The notes beneath the pieces are model-generated. The model was not told where the DNA came from. It saw only the letters and a list, made by a program, of their open reading frames with translations, and searched no databases. DNA of 64,000 nucleotides from Actinomycetospora soli (lineage in GTDB: Bacteria; Actinomycetota; Actinomycetes; Mycobacteriales; Pseudonocardiaceae): the NCBI RefSeq assembly GCF_021026295.1, contig NZ_JAJNDA010000004.1, forward strand, positions 1 to 64,000. The letters are read 5' to 3'. The translations under genes were made by a program, and so were the position numbers. Positions 23,994 to 32,151 of this stretch are shown in pieces (position 1 is the stretch's first letter; each line of letters starts with the position of its first letter).

Positions 23994-24985
23994 CGCGCCT
24001 CTCCGTCCCCGGGGTTCGACAGCAGGTCACGCACCACGGCCGCGGAGGCGAGTGCGTCGTGGGCAGTCTGCCGCGCGCGCCCGGCCAGGCGCGAGGAGCC
24101 CCGGTCGTCGGCGCTCCGGGCGATCCGGTGGTGGAGGGCGGCCTTCTCCTCGAGGGCCCGCAGCGCGGTCTCCAGGGCCTTCTCGGCCGCCGCCGTCTGT
24201 CCGGCCCGCAGGCTCTCCTGCGACCAGGCGTGGCCGATGCGGCAGCGGTAGCGCATCAGCGTCGCCTCGTCGGTCTCGTAGAGCGGGCCGCCGCAGTCCG
24301 GACAGGACAGGCCGGCCGGCAGGTGGGACGGCTCCGAGGCCGGGGTCCGGTGCCCGAGGGCCACCCCGACCTCCTCGGCGAGGCGCTCGCTGCGCCGCAC
24401 GACGCCGAGCGCCGGGCGCGCCAGCAGCGCCTGCATCGCCCCGGCCAGCTCCGCGACCGGGCGCACCACCGCACCCGGCACCTGGCGCAGGCTCGCCGCG
24501 GGCATCGCGGGGAAGGCGGCCTCGTCCGGGTCCTGGACCGCGGCCGCGCCGCCGTGCCGGACGATCTCGAGCAGGCCCGCCGCCCCGTCGTCGAGCATGC
24601 CGCTGAGCACGACCCCGACCGCCCCCGGTCCCGTCTCCAGCGCGAGGGACCGGAAGAGCGGGTCGACCGCGGGACGGTGCCCGTTCTCCCGCGGCCCGCG
24701 GGTGACGCGCAGCGTGCCCTTCTCGAGCACGAGGTGGTGACCGGGGACGGCGACCTGGACGAGGCCGGCGGCGGGGACGTCGCCGTCGGAGGCGGCGCGG
24801 ACGGGCAGGGCGCAACGCCGGTCGAGCAGCTCCGCGAGGCGCCCCGGACCCGCGTCGGACTGGTGGATCACGACGAGGACGGCGGCCGGCAGGGAGGCCG
24901 GGAGGCCGGCGAGCAGCGTGCCGACCGCCTCCAGGCCCCCGGCGGACGCGCCGATCCCGATGACACGGGGCGGGTCGGTCTCCAC
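23990..24985 (-). CDS. CheB-type protein methylesterase, stand-alone
   Basis: A 331-residue protein with a CheB catalytic domain and no receiver domain. Catalytic residues: Ser14 in IGIGASAGGLEA, His41 in LVVIHQSDAGPGRLAELLDRR, and the Asp of LSGMLDDGAAGL. The C-terminal third carries a four-cysteine/His element LSCPDCGGPLYETDEATLM and CRIGHAWS followed by helices, as in the chemotaxis-independent CheB family. Start GTG 24985 lies 4 bp after the ctaD stop, and the gene is coupled to the CheR/PAS gene by GTGA. Substrate is likely a methylated Glu on an unknown sensor. Confidence 0.9.
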   Translation of the reverse strand: METDPPRVIGIGASAGGLEAVGTLLAGLPASLPAAVLVVIHQSDAGPGRLAELLDRRCALPVRAASDGDVPAAGLVQVAVPGHHLVLEKGTLRVTRGPRENGHRPAVDPLFRSLALETGPGAVGVVLSGMLDDGAAGLLEIVRHGGAAAVQDPDEAAFPAMPAASLRQVPGAVVRPVAELAGAMQALLARPALGVVRRSERLAEEVGVALGHRTPASEPSHLPAGLSCPDCGGPLYETDEATLMRYRCRIGHAWSQESLRAGQTAAAEKALETALRALEEKAALHHRIARSADDRGSSRLAGRARQTAHDALASAAVVRDLLSNPGDGEAR

Positions 24986-24989
24986 GGCG

Positions 24990-26747
24990 TCAGCGGTTCC
25001 GCGGATCGGTGCCGGAGAGGTGCTCGCCGCCGGTCTGGTGCGCGGCGAGCTCGCCCGGGCTGGGCGCGGAGGACCCGATGTGGGACTCCAGCCGCATCCG
25101 GTCACTCATGTGCGGGTAGTGCAGCTCGAACGCGGGCCGCTCGGAGCGGATGCGCGGCAGCTCGTGGAAGTTGTGCCGCGGCGGCGGGCACGAGGTGGCC
25201 CACTCCAGCGAGTTGCCGTGGCCCCACGGGTCGTCGACGTCGATCGGCCGACCGTGGCGGTAGCTGACGAACACGTTCCACAGGAAGGGCAGGGTCGAGG
25301 CGCCCAGCACGAACGCGCCGATCGAGGAGATCGTGTTGAGCGTGGTGAACCCGTCGGAGGGCAGGTAGTCCGCGTAGCGCCGCGGCATCCCCTGGTTCCC
25401 CAGCCAGTGCTGCACCAGGAACGTCAGGTGGAACCCGATGAACGTGGCCCAGAAGTGGAACCTGCCCAGGCGCTCGTCCATCATCCGGCCGGTCATCTTC
25501 GGGAACCAGAAGTAGATCCCGCCGTAGGTCGCGAACACGATGGTGCCGAAGAGCACGTAGTGGAAGTGCGCGACCACGAAGTAGGAGTCCGAGAGCTGCC
25601 AGTCCAGCGGCGGCGAGGCGAGCAGGACGCCGGTGAGACCGCCGAGCAGGAAGGTGACGAGGAACCCGATGGCGAACAGCATCGGCGTCTCCAGCGTCAG
25701 CTGCCCCTTCCACATCGTGCCGATCCAGTTGAAGAACTTGATCCCGGTCGGCACCGCGATGAGGTAGGTGGTGAACGCGAAGAACGGCAGCACGATCGCG
25801 CCCGTGGCGTACATGTGGTGGGCCCACACGGCGATCGAGAGCGCGCCGATGGCCAGCGTCGCGAACACCAGGGTCTTGTAGCCGAACACCGGTTTGCGGC
25901 TGAACACCGGGAAGATCTCGGTGACGATCCCGAAGAACGGCAGCGCGACGATGTAGACCTCGGGATGGCCGAAGTACCAGAACATGTGCTGCCACAGGAT
26001 CGCCCCGCCGGTGGCCGGGTCGAAGACGTGCGCGCCGAGATGTCGGTCGGCGGCGAGGCCGAGCAGCGCCGCGGTGAGGATCGGGAACGCGAGCAGGATC
26101 AGGATCGCCGTCACCAGGATGTTCCAGGTGAAGATCGGCATCCGGAACAGGGTCATGCCCGGCGCGCGCATGCAGACGATCGTGGTGACGAAGTTGACCG
26201 CACCCAGGATCGTGCCGAGCCCGGACACGACCAGGCCCATGATCCAGAGGTCCTGCCCGACGTTGCCGGTGTACTGGCTGTCCGAGAGCGGCACGTAGGC
26301 GAACCAGCCCGCCGACGCCGCGCCGCCCGGCGTCAGGAACCCCGCCATGACGATGAGCCCGCCGAAGAGGAACAGCCAGTAGGAGAACGCGTTGAGGCGC
26401 GGGAACGCGACGTCCGGCGCGCCGATCTGCAGCGGCACGATGTAGTTCGCGAAGCCGAACACCAGGGGCGTCGCGTAGAGCAGCAGCATGATCGTGCCGT
26501 GCATGGTGAACATCTGGTTGTACTGCTCGACCGAGAGGATCTGCAGCCCGGGCTGCGCGAGCTCGGCGCGGATCAGCAGCGCCATCAGGCCGCCGGCGAG
26601 GAAGAACGAGAACGACGTCACCAGGTAGAGGACGCCGATGTCCTTCGGGTCGGTGGTGCGCAGCAGGTGCACGAGCGCCGAGCCCTTCCGCCGCTGCGGC
26701 GGGGGGTGCGGCGGGGCGACGATCGGGCGCGGGGCGACGGTGGCCAT
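24990..26747 (-). CDS. ctaD: cytochrome c oxidase subunit I (aa3 type)
   Basis: A 585-residue heme-copper oxidase subunit I. The heme and copper ligands are visible: [15 protein letters not shown] (heme a His), [19 protein letters not shown] (CuB His-Glu-Val-Tyr with the crosslinked Tyr), [11 protein letters not shown] (CuB His pair) and [12 protein letters not shown] (heme a3/a ligands). K-pathway and D-pathway residues occur ([23 protein letters not shown]). Twelve membrane helices. ATG 26747 follows GGAGGAG. No other cox gene is nearby; instead ctaD leads a run with the CheB and CheR/PAS genes, 4 bp ahead of CheB. Confidence 0.97.
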   Translation of the reverse strand: MATVAPRPIVAPPHPPPQRRKGSALVHLLRTTDPKDIGVLYLVTSFSFFLAGGLMALLIRAELAQPGLQILSVEQYNQMFTMHGTIMLLLYATPLVFGFANYIVPLQIGAPDVAFPRLNAFSYWLFLFGGLIVMAGFLTPGGAASAGWFAYVPLSDSQYTGNVGQDLWIMGLVVSGLGTILGAVNFVTTIVCMRAPGMTLFRMPIFTWNILVTAILILLAFPILTAALLGLAADRHLGAHVFDPATGGAILWQHMFWYFGHPEVYIVALPFFGIVTEIFPVFSRKPVFGYKTLVFATLAIGALSIAVWAHHMYATGAIVLPFFAFTTYLIAVPTGIKFFNWIGTMWKGQLTLETPMLFAIGFLVTFLLGGLTGVLLASPPLDWQLSDSYFVVAHFHYVLFGTIVFATYGGIYFWFPKMTGRMMDERLGRFHFWATFIGFHLTFLVQHWLGNQGMPRRYADYLPSDGFTTLNTISSIGAFVLGASTLPFLWNVFVSYRHGRPIDVDDPWGHGNSLEWATSCPPPRHNFHELPRIRSERPAFELHYPHMSDRMRLESHIGSSAPSPGELAAHQTGGEHLSGTDPRNR

Positions 26748-26840
26748 GGGCTCCTCCGGACGCGGACGACGAGGCGTCGGGCCGGGCTGGAGCAGGTCAA
26801 CCCGTGACAGTGGTATCACGGCGCGCAGCGCCGTGACGGG

Positions 26841-27182
26841 TCAGAAGTCGCGGGCGACCTCGTGGGGCATGCCGTGCGTGAGGAGCCGCAGCTGCACGCG
26901 CCGGGCGAACCGGATGGCGGGGCGGATGCCGAGCTGGACGCTGCCGATCACGAAGAGCGTGACGCCGAGGTTGAACAGCTCGTGCCAGTAGAACGCGATG
27001 CTGCCGACGGTGAAGAAGACGGCGATGCCGATCTCGTTGACGATGCTGAGCAGCTCGTAGCGCTGCCGGAGCACGATCTCCTGGTCGCCGAGGGTGAGGG
27101 TGATCGAGCCGCCGCCGCCCTCGTCCGGCCCCTGGTCGCGGTCGGCGTCGTCGTCCCGGTCGGAGGTCTGCGTCTCGCTCAT
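26841..27182 (-). CDS. YrhK-domain membrane protein (second copy)
   Basis: A 113-residue YrhK protein. After an acidic Asp/Glu/Gly N-terminus of 28 residues comes the domain: LTLGDQEIVLRQRYELLSIVN, then two membrane segments (EIGIAVFFTVGSIAFYW and VTLFVIGSVQLGIRPAIRFAR). It is the paralogue of 4253-4552. It lies 93 bp upstream of ctaD on the same strand, and its own promoter candidate at 27235-27260 is of the GGGTAG type. Confidence 0.88.
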   Translation of the reverse strand: MSETQTSDRDDDADRDQGPDEGGGGSITLTLGDQEIVLRQRYELLSIVNEIGIAVFFTVGSIAFYWHELFNLGVTLFVIGSVQLGIRPAIRFARRVQLRLLTHGMPHEVARDF

Positions 27183-27234
27183 CGGACGCTCCGCGGGGTG
27201 GCGCGGTGGGCGGTGCGGATCGACATGGCCGGAG

Positions 27235-27260
27235 CTACCCGCCTCACCCGGACATCACAC
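27235..27260 (-). promoter_or_regulatory. putative general-stress sigma promoter
   Basis: Minus strand GTGT (27260-27257), 16 bp, GGGTAG (27240-27235), 52 nt upstream of the YrhK start at 27182. Same pattern as the otsA and formate dehydrogenase promoters in this window. Confidence 0.5.
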
Positions 27261-27262
27261 GG

Positions 27263-27559
27263 CTAGAGCAGGTCGGTGATCTCCCGGGCGTGCCCGACGG
27301 CGGTGACCACCCGGAGGCCGCCGCCGGCGCACCGGGCGCGGTCCCGCGCCGTCGCCAGGACCTCGCGCAGCTCCGGCGTCGACACGGCCCGGTCGAGCTC
27401 GACCACGAGCAGGTCGGGAGCGCGGTCGAGCTCGTCGTCCAGCGTGCGCCGCAGGATCGCGGCGTCGGAGCGGCCGGGGACGCCGCACACCCGGACCACC
27501 ACCCGGCCCCGGTCGCAGCGGTGCACCACCAGGTCGATCGTCGGACTCGCGACCCGCAT
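27263..27559 (-). CDS. STAS-like small protein
   Basis: A 98-residue protein: IDLVVHRCDRGRVVVRVCG, AAILRRTLDDELDRAPDLLVVELDRAVSTPELREVLATARDRARCAGGGLRVVTA. The alternating strand/helix layout with DLLVVELDR followed by a helix and a GG-turn before the next strand fits STAS domains, which act as anti-sigma antagonists or sensor partners. The conserved Ser/Thr at the phosphorylation site is at best S or T in AVSTPEL. ATG 27559 has AGGGGAC. Weak assignment; a plain hypothetical is possible. Confidence 0.6.
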   Translation of the reverse strand: MRVASPTIDLVVHRCDRGRVVVRVCGVPGRSDAAILRRTLDDELDRAPDLLVVELDRAVSTPELREVLATARDRARCAGGGLRVVTAVGHAREITDLL

Positions 27560-27686
27560 CGGTGTCCCCTTCGCCGTCGGCGGCGGCTGGGAGCTCAACC
27601 ACCTCCGATCGTGGCACGGCGGGCGGCCGGGGGTGGGCGCCCCGGCCCGTGAACCGGTGCAGGAGGCCGTCCGGCGGCGGTCCCGG

Positions 27687-28523
27687 TCAGTCCACCGTGA
27701 CCTCGAGGGCGCGGTGGTCGGAGACGTCGAGCCGACGGACCCGCGCGTCGCGGGCGCCGACGCCGCGACCGAGCACGTGGTCGAGCTGGCGGCGCGGCGC
27801 GGCGACCGGGAACGTCGCCCCGGGTGCCAGGGAGGTCAGCCCGCTCGCCGCGGCGGCCCGTCGCGGCCCCGTGTTCAGGTCGCCGGCGACGACCAGCCGC
27901 CCCGGGTCCAGGGCCCGGACCAGGCGGCGCAGCTGGACGAGGTTCCAGCCCGGCACGAACGAGAGGTGGGTGCACGCGACGGTGAGGGGCTCCGTCGCCG
28001 CCGGTGCCAGGGTCGCCGCCACGGCGACCCGCGGTTCGTCGTGCACGACGACGGGGCGCGGCGGCCGCCCGAGCAGCAGCGGGAGCGGTCGCCGCAGCGG
28101 CGGCACCCGGACCACCCGCCAGGCCGACACCGGCACCCGGGACACGAGCGCGACGCCGTAGGCGGGCGTGGTCGGTCCCGGGCGGGCGGCGACCACGTCG
28201 ACGTGGTCGGGCGTCCCGGCGCGCAACGCGCCCGTCGCGTCGTCGGCGGCGTCCCCCGGGCCGGTGTCCTGCTCGCCCGGGGCCGACCAGTCGCCCGGCG
28301 CGCCGACGAGGGCGGGGACGAAGCGGTGGTCGACGGCGCCGAGGGCCTCGGCCGCGACGGCCGCGAGGTCCGCACGACCCGATCGGACCTGTCCGCGGTC
28401 CACCTCCTGGAGGGCGAGGACGTCGACGTCCAGCGCGCGAACGGCGGCCGCGAAGCGGTCCAGGTCCACCCGGCCGTCGTCGGGAGAGCAGGCGTGCAGC
28501 ACGTTCCAGGTGGCGAGTCGCAC
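27687..28523 (-). CDS. endonuclease/exonuclease/phosphatase-family hydrolase
   Basis: A protein of about 278 residues of the EEP (DNase I-like) fold. Motifs in order: RLATWNVLHA (catalytic Asn), VDVLALQEVDR (metal Glu), VACTHLSFVPGWN, LVVAGDLNTGP (Asp and Asn) and RRLDVSDHRALEVTV (catalytic Asp-His). Metal-dependent phosphodiester or phosphomonoester hydrolysis is expected; substrate could be DNA, sphingolipid or inositol phosphate. The start is uncertain: GTG 28523 is adjacent to the core and has no ribosome site; GTG 28610 would add 29 basic residues. Divergent from the GAF-ANTAR gene at 28664. Confidence 0.88.
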   Translation of the reverse strand: MRLATWNVLHACSPDDGRVDLDRFAAAVRALDVDVLALQEVDRGQVRSGRADLAAVAAEALGAVDHRFVPALVGAPGDWSAPGEQDTGPGDAADDATGALRAGTPDHVDVVAARPGPTTPAYGVALVSRVPVSAWRVVRVPPLRRPLPLLLGRPPRPVVVHDEPRVAVAATLAPAATEPLTVACTHLSFVPGWNLVQLRRLVRALDPGRLVVAGDLNTGPRRAAAASGLTSLAPGATFPVAAPRRQLDHVLGRGVGARDARVRRLDVSDHRALEVTVD

Positions 28524-28663
28524 GGGTCGGGGTGCCCGGGCGCCGACCGTCGCCACTCGTCGCGCAGGGCTGTCGCGGCCGTGCGTTCTGCGTCTAGGCT
28601 GTTCGTCCACGACTCTGTTTCACCAGTGAGGCGGGTATCGCAGCCGCCCCCCGGGGGGCCACG

Positions 28664-29425
28664 ATGCATCCGCGACAGAATCTCCTCCCGCCACCCGACC
28701 CCACCGACGTCACCGCCCCCACCGACCCGGCCGATCCCGCCCTCGTCCTCGCCCGCGCCGCGAGCGAGCTGAACGCCGGGATCAGCGACCGCGACGACGC
28801 CCTGGCCGCCACCCTCACCTGCATCACCTCGCTCACCGAGCGCCTCGCGCCCCTCGGCCGGGGCTGCGCGGGCGTGCTCCTGTGCCGCCGGGGCCGACCG
28901 GAGACCGCGGGGACCGCCGACCGGTTCGCGACGGAGCTCGACGCCCTGCAGGTCGACCTGGGCCAGGGACCCGCCGTGGACGTGCTCGGCGCCGACGGAC
29001 CCGTCGTCGTCGAGGTCACCGACCTCGCGACCGCGGACGACCGCTGGCCCGCGTTCGCCCCCGCCGCCCGCGCCCGGGGCGTGGCCGCCCTGCTCGCCGT
29101 CGCCCTCGTGCCCCGGGACCGCCCGCTCGGCGCCGTCACGCTCTACGTGCGCGGCGACGGTCGGCTGCCGGCCGGTGCGGCGGCCACCGTCGCCGCGATC
29201 GCGGTCCCGGCCGCGATGGCCCTGCACGCCGCGCGCCGCGTCGCCGGCCTCGACCAGGCGGTGACCTCCCGGGACCTCATCGGTCAGGCGAAGGGGGTGC
29301 TGATGCAGCGCGACCACATCGGGCCCGACGAGGCCTTCGGGCGCCTCGTGGCCGCCTCGCAGCACACGAACCTCAAGCTCGTGGACGTCGCCCGATGGTT
29401 GGTCGACGACGCCGTCCGGGGGTGA
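28664..29425 (+). CDS. GAF-ANTAR regulator (second copy)
   Basis: A 253-residue antiterminator. GAF domain at about residues 45-185 (VDLGQGPAVDVLGADGPVVVEVTDLATADDRWP is the typical actinobacterial form), ANTAR domain at 195-250: RDLIGQAKGVLMQRDHIGPDEAFGRLVAASQHTNLKLVDVARWLV with the conserved Ala and aromatic positions. Such proteins bind tandem hexaloop RNA hairpins and relieve termination. ATG start at 28664; a GGGTAT (28633-28638) lies 25 nt upstream but its only GTTT is 12 bp away, too near for a good match. Confidence 0.92.
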   Translation: MHPRQNLLPPPDPTDVTAPTDPADPALVLARAASELNAGISDRDDALAATLTCITSLTERLAPLGRGCAGVLLCRRGRPETAGTADRFATELDALQVDLGQGPAVDVLGADGPVVVEVTDLATADDRWPAFAPAARARGVAALLAVALVPRDRPLGAVTLYVRGDGRLPAGAAATVAAIAVPAAMALHAARRVAGLDQAVTSRDLIGQAKGVLMQRDHIGPDEAFGRLVAASQHTNLKLVDVARWLVDDAVRG

Positions 29426-29572
29426 ACCCGTCCGATCGGCCCGGGCGTCGGTCGGGGACGCGTGCGATGCTGCGGACCTGACCGTCGACGGCGGTCGACC
29501 TGCCACGACGTCGTCGGGACCGGACCGAGATGCCCCGAGCAGCACGCCGGGGGTGCCACGAGGAAGGACCGG

Positions 29573-30070
29573 ATGGCCGTCGTACGTCTCGTCGCGGTCG
29601 CGCGCCGGACGCTGTTCGACGAGCCCTGCGCCCTGCTCTCCGACGACGCCGACGTGCCGCGCCTGATGACGGTGCCGCTGTCCCCCGACGAGCTGCTGGG
29701 ACTCGTGCGCCTGCTCGACCCGTGGCTCGGATCGCCCACCACCGGACTCGAGGTGACGGTGCGGATCGTCGCCGCCGACGGCGGGGTGCGCCCCGTGGTG
29801 GAGATCGTCCGGCCCGACGGCGGGTTGGTGCCGCCACCGGAGTCGGGACGGACCACGTCCTGGGTGGCGGCGCTGAGCCTCGCGCATCGGTCGCGGGTAC
29901 CGGTCCGCGTCGACGACCGGCTGCTCGAGTCCTGCCGGATCGAGCCGTGCGACATCGACCGGGTGGTCGCGCTGGGCGACCGTCCGCCGCTCGTGCCGAC
30001 CGTGGAGCAGCAGCGCCGGCTCGCGCAGGCGTTCGCCGACATCACCGACCCGCGGACCGACGGCGGCTGA
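29573..30070 (+). CDS. hypothetical protein, unknown function (165 aa)
   Basis: A 165-residue protein of alternating strands and helices (VVRLVAVARRTLFDEPCAL, LEVTVRIVAADGGVRPVVEIV, SWVAALSLAHRSRVPVRV, RLLESCRIEPCDIDRVVALGD). Two cysteines (SCRIEPC) are spaced six apart. AGGAAGGACC precedes the ATG at 29573. I do not recognise a family. It follows the GAF-ANTAR gene by 147 bp and converges with the BKACE gene, 6 bp apart. Confidence 0.7.
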   Translation: MAVVRLVAVARRTLFDEPCALLSDDADVPRLMTVPLSPDELLGLVRLLDPWLGSPTTGLEVTVRIVAADGGVRPVVEIVRPDGGLVPPPESGRTTSWVAALSLAHRSRVPVRVDDRLLESCRIEPCDIDRVVALGDRPPLVPTVEQQRRLAQAFADITDPRTDGG

Positions 30071-30076
30071 CCGGGC

Positions 30077-30928
30077 TCAGTACCGGTGGGCGGCGCGTGA
30101 CCGGCCGAGGCCCAGGCCGCCGAGCAGGCGCCGGCGGGGGCTGCGGCGCGGACCCGTGCGCGGTGCGACCTGCTGGCCGAGGGCGAACCGGATGAGCTCC
30201 TCGTTGCCGGTGGCCAGCCAGACCCCGTCGGGGCCGTACAGCGTGTCCTCGAACCCCATCCTGGTGTCGAAGCCCTCCCGGCGTGCGTACTCCAGCACGG
30301 GCCAGGCGCCGTCCTCCTCGCCGTGCAGGAGCACCGGCACGGGGACCGGTAACGGCTGCAGGGCCCGCAGCAGGCGCACGGCCTCCGCGACGGCGTGGTC
30401 GGGGTCGGTCACGGTCACCTCGACGGCGATGCGCACCGTGTTCACCGGGACCCCGGCGAGCCGCAGCTGGACGGCGTCGCCGGTGGTCCACACCCCGAGC
30501 TCGATCCCCAGCCCGACGGAGGCGACCGCCTCGCACACGGTCTCCCACCCGCGCTCGTGGACGCTGACGGCGAGGACGTCCGGGCGGCGGTCACGCGGGA
30601 GCTGCGCCCACTCCTGGGCGATCTCGGTCCGCCGGAACGCGTTCGGCTCCACCCACCGGGCCAGCGGGACCCCGATCTCGAGCGACGGCGCCGCCCGGCG
30701 GACGATGCCGACGGTCTCGGCGACCACGCGCGGGTCGAGGCTCTCCCGGCCCTGCTCGTCGCGCGGGTGGACGTGGAAGCTGCGGACGCCGAGCGCGGCC
30801 ACGGCCGCCGCGTCCCGGGCGAGGTCGTCGGGGGTGGTGGGCAGGGCCGGCGTCACACCCCCGGGGCGCGCCCCGTTGGGGCAGCACTGCAGCACCGCGA
30901 CCTCCCCCCTGCGCCGTCCTGCGGCCAT
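30077..30928 (-). CDS. BKACE-family beta-keto acid cleavage enzyme
   Basis: A 283-residue TIM-barrel enzyme of the 3-keto-5-aminohexanoate cleavage family, which condenses or cleaves a beta-keto acid with acetyl-CoA using zinc. Motifs: AVLQCCPNGAR at the start, FHVHPRDEQGRESLDP with the zinc His-x-His, EIGVPLARW, and GFDTRMGFEDTLYGPDG near the end with the conserved Glu. ATG at 30928. The C-terminal tail is basic (RSPRRRLLGGLGLGRSRAAH). No metabolic partner gene lies next to it, so its natural substrate cannot be guessed from context. Confidence 0.88.
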   Translation of the reverse strand: MAAGRRRGEVAVLQCCPNGARPGGVTPALPTTPDDLARDAAAVAALGVRSFHVHPRDEQGRESLDPRVVAETVGIVRRAAPSLEIGVPLARWVEPNAFRRTEIAQEWAQLPRDRRPDVLAVSVHERGWETVCEAVASVGLGIELGVWTTGDAVQLRLAGVPVNTVRIAVEVTVTDPDHAVAEAVRLLRALQPLPVPVPVLLHGEEDGAWPVLEYARREGFDTRMGFEDTLYGPDGVWLATGNEELIRFALGQQVAPRTGPRRSPRRRLLGGLGLGRSRAAHRY

Positions 30929-31008
30929 CGTGACACCGCCCGGTCGCACGTGCCGATGCACGACGCGAGCGGTTCGTCCGGATCGGTGACAGGTCGCGCG
31001 GACACGTC

Positions 31009-31037
31009 GGCGCGGCACCCCGACGGGGTGCCGCGCC
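31009..31037. terminator. strong hairpin terminator
   Basis: GGCGCGGCACCCC (31009-31021) pairs perfectly with GGGGTGCCGCGCC (31025-31037) around a GAC loop: 13-bp stem immediately downstream of the ferritin-like gene, which reads leftward. Confidence 0.85.
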
Positions 31038-31062
31038 GCGCGGTCGTGCGGGGTCCGGGTCG

Positions 31063-32028
31063 TCAGCGCAGGCCGACGACCTCCTGCGCGAGCGCCGCGT
31101 GCCGGGTCTGCGCCGCGGACACCACGCTGCTGCGGTTCTTGTGGGCCTCCTCGAAGTGGATGACCGCGGTGAGGTCGTCCACCCGGCCGAGCTGCTTCAC
31201 GGCCTGCACGGCCTCGGAGGCGCCGAGCTTCTCGTAGCCGTCGATCGGCAACTCGGCGGCGGTCAGGGCGCCGAGGTCCGCGCGGGCCTCGTGCACGGTG
31301 CGCGCGGTGGCCGTGTCGCCCTGCTCACGGGCGACGCGCTCCGCGCGCTGCAGCGACGCGTCGCGGCCGGTGACCAGGACGTCGCGGGCGTTCTCGCTGA
31401 ACTGCGCGGCCTTGCCGGCGACCTCGGTGACGCCGTGGCGGACCTGGTCGCCGGTGCGCTGGACGCGGCCCAGTGCGCGGTTGACCTGGTCGCGGGCGAA
31501 GCGCACCGGGTAGTTGACGACGCGGCTCACGCCGCCGGCGACGGCCTGCACCGGGGTGGCGCGCAGCGCGGGCGGCCCGCCCAGCGCGTGCTCGGCCAGC
31601 ACCGTGGTGAGCCACTCGACGGTGGCGCGGTGGGCCGTGATGAGCCGGTCGGCGAGCGCACGGGCGGCGGTGTCGTGGGCGGCCTCCGCGAGCGCACGCA
31701 GGTAGGTGGCGCGGTCGAGGAGCTGGTGCTCGAGCACGAGGTCGCCGAGGATGGCCTCGTCGACGGGCTCGGCCTGCTCGAAGGTGCCCTTGACGAAGGC
31801 CGCGGCGCGGCCGACCAGCGGGGTGACGACGTCGGCGACGCCGCCCAGCCGCTGCAGCTCGCGGGTGATCTCCGCGGAGCGTCGCTCGGCGTTCTCGGCG
31901 TTCTCGAGCAGTTCCCGGCGGATCGCGTCGGTCCGCGCCTGGGCGACCCGGATGCGGGCGATCTGGATCTCGGTCTGGGTGAGCTGGAGCAGGGACCGGA
32001 GCTGACCGATCATGGCGTGGTGGGCCAC
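31063..32028 (-). CDS. ferritin-like-domain protein
   Basis: A protein of about 321 residues, mostly helical. GTG 32028 has AAGGAGAACAC at the right distance. The N-terminal ~190 residues (IGQLRSLLQLTQTEIQIARIRVAQARTDAIRRELLENAENAERR..., EAILGDLVLEHQLLDRATYLRALAEAAHD) have the four-helix spacing of ferritin-like proteins, with Glu/His pairs possible in DLVLEHQLLDRA. The C-terminal part contains a longer amphipathic helix and ELPIDGYEKLGASEAVQAVKQL. Proteins like this are common near stress genes in actinobacteria; metal binding is not certain. Confidence 0.7.
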   Translation of the reverse strand: MAHHAMIGQLRSLLQLTQTEIQIARIRVAQARTDAIRRELLENAENAERRSAEITRELQRLGGVADVVTPLVGRAAAFVKGTFEQAEPVDEAILGDLVLEHQLLDRATYLRALAEAAHDTAARALADRLITAHRATVEWLTTVLAEHALGGPPALRATPVQAVAGGVSRVVNYPVRFARDQVNRALGRVQRTGDQVRHGVTEVAGKAAQFSENARDVLVTGRDASLQRAERVAREQGDTATARTVHEARADLGALTAAELPIDGYEKLGASEAVQAVKQLGRVDDLTAVIHFEEAHKNRSSVVSAAQTRHAALAQEVVGLR

Positions 32029-32151
32029 GTGTTCTCCTTCGATCGTTCGTGACGTTCGACGGGGACACCGCCGGAGCGTCGGCTCCACTTCCCGGCGGCA
32101 CCCGTCGGATGCCCGCGCGACCGTCCCTCCATGGAGCGGGCGTGAGCCGGC

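Noticed and set aside
28633..28638. GGGTAT as a stress-sigma -10 for the GAF-ANTAR gene
   Set aside because: GTTT lies only 12 bp upstream, outside the usual spacing; left out of the regulon list.
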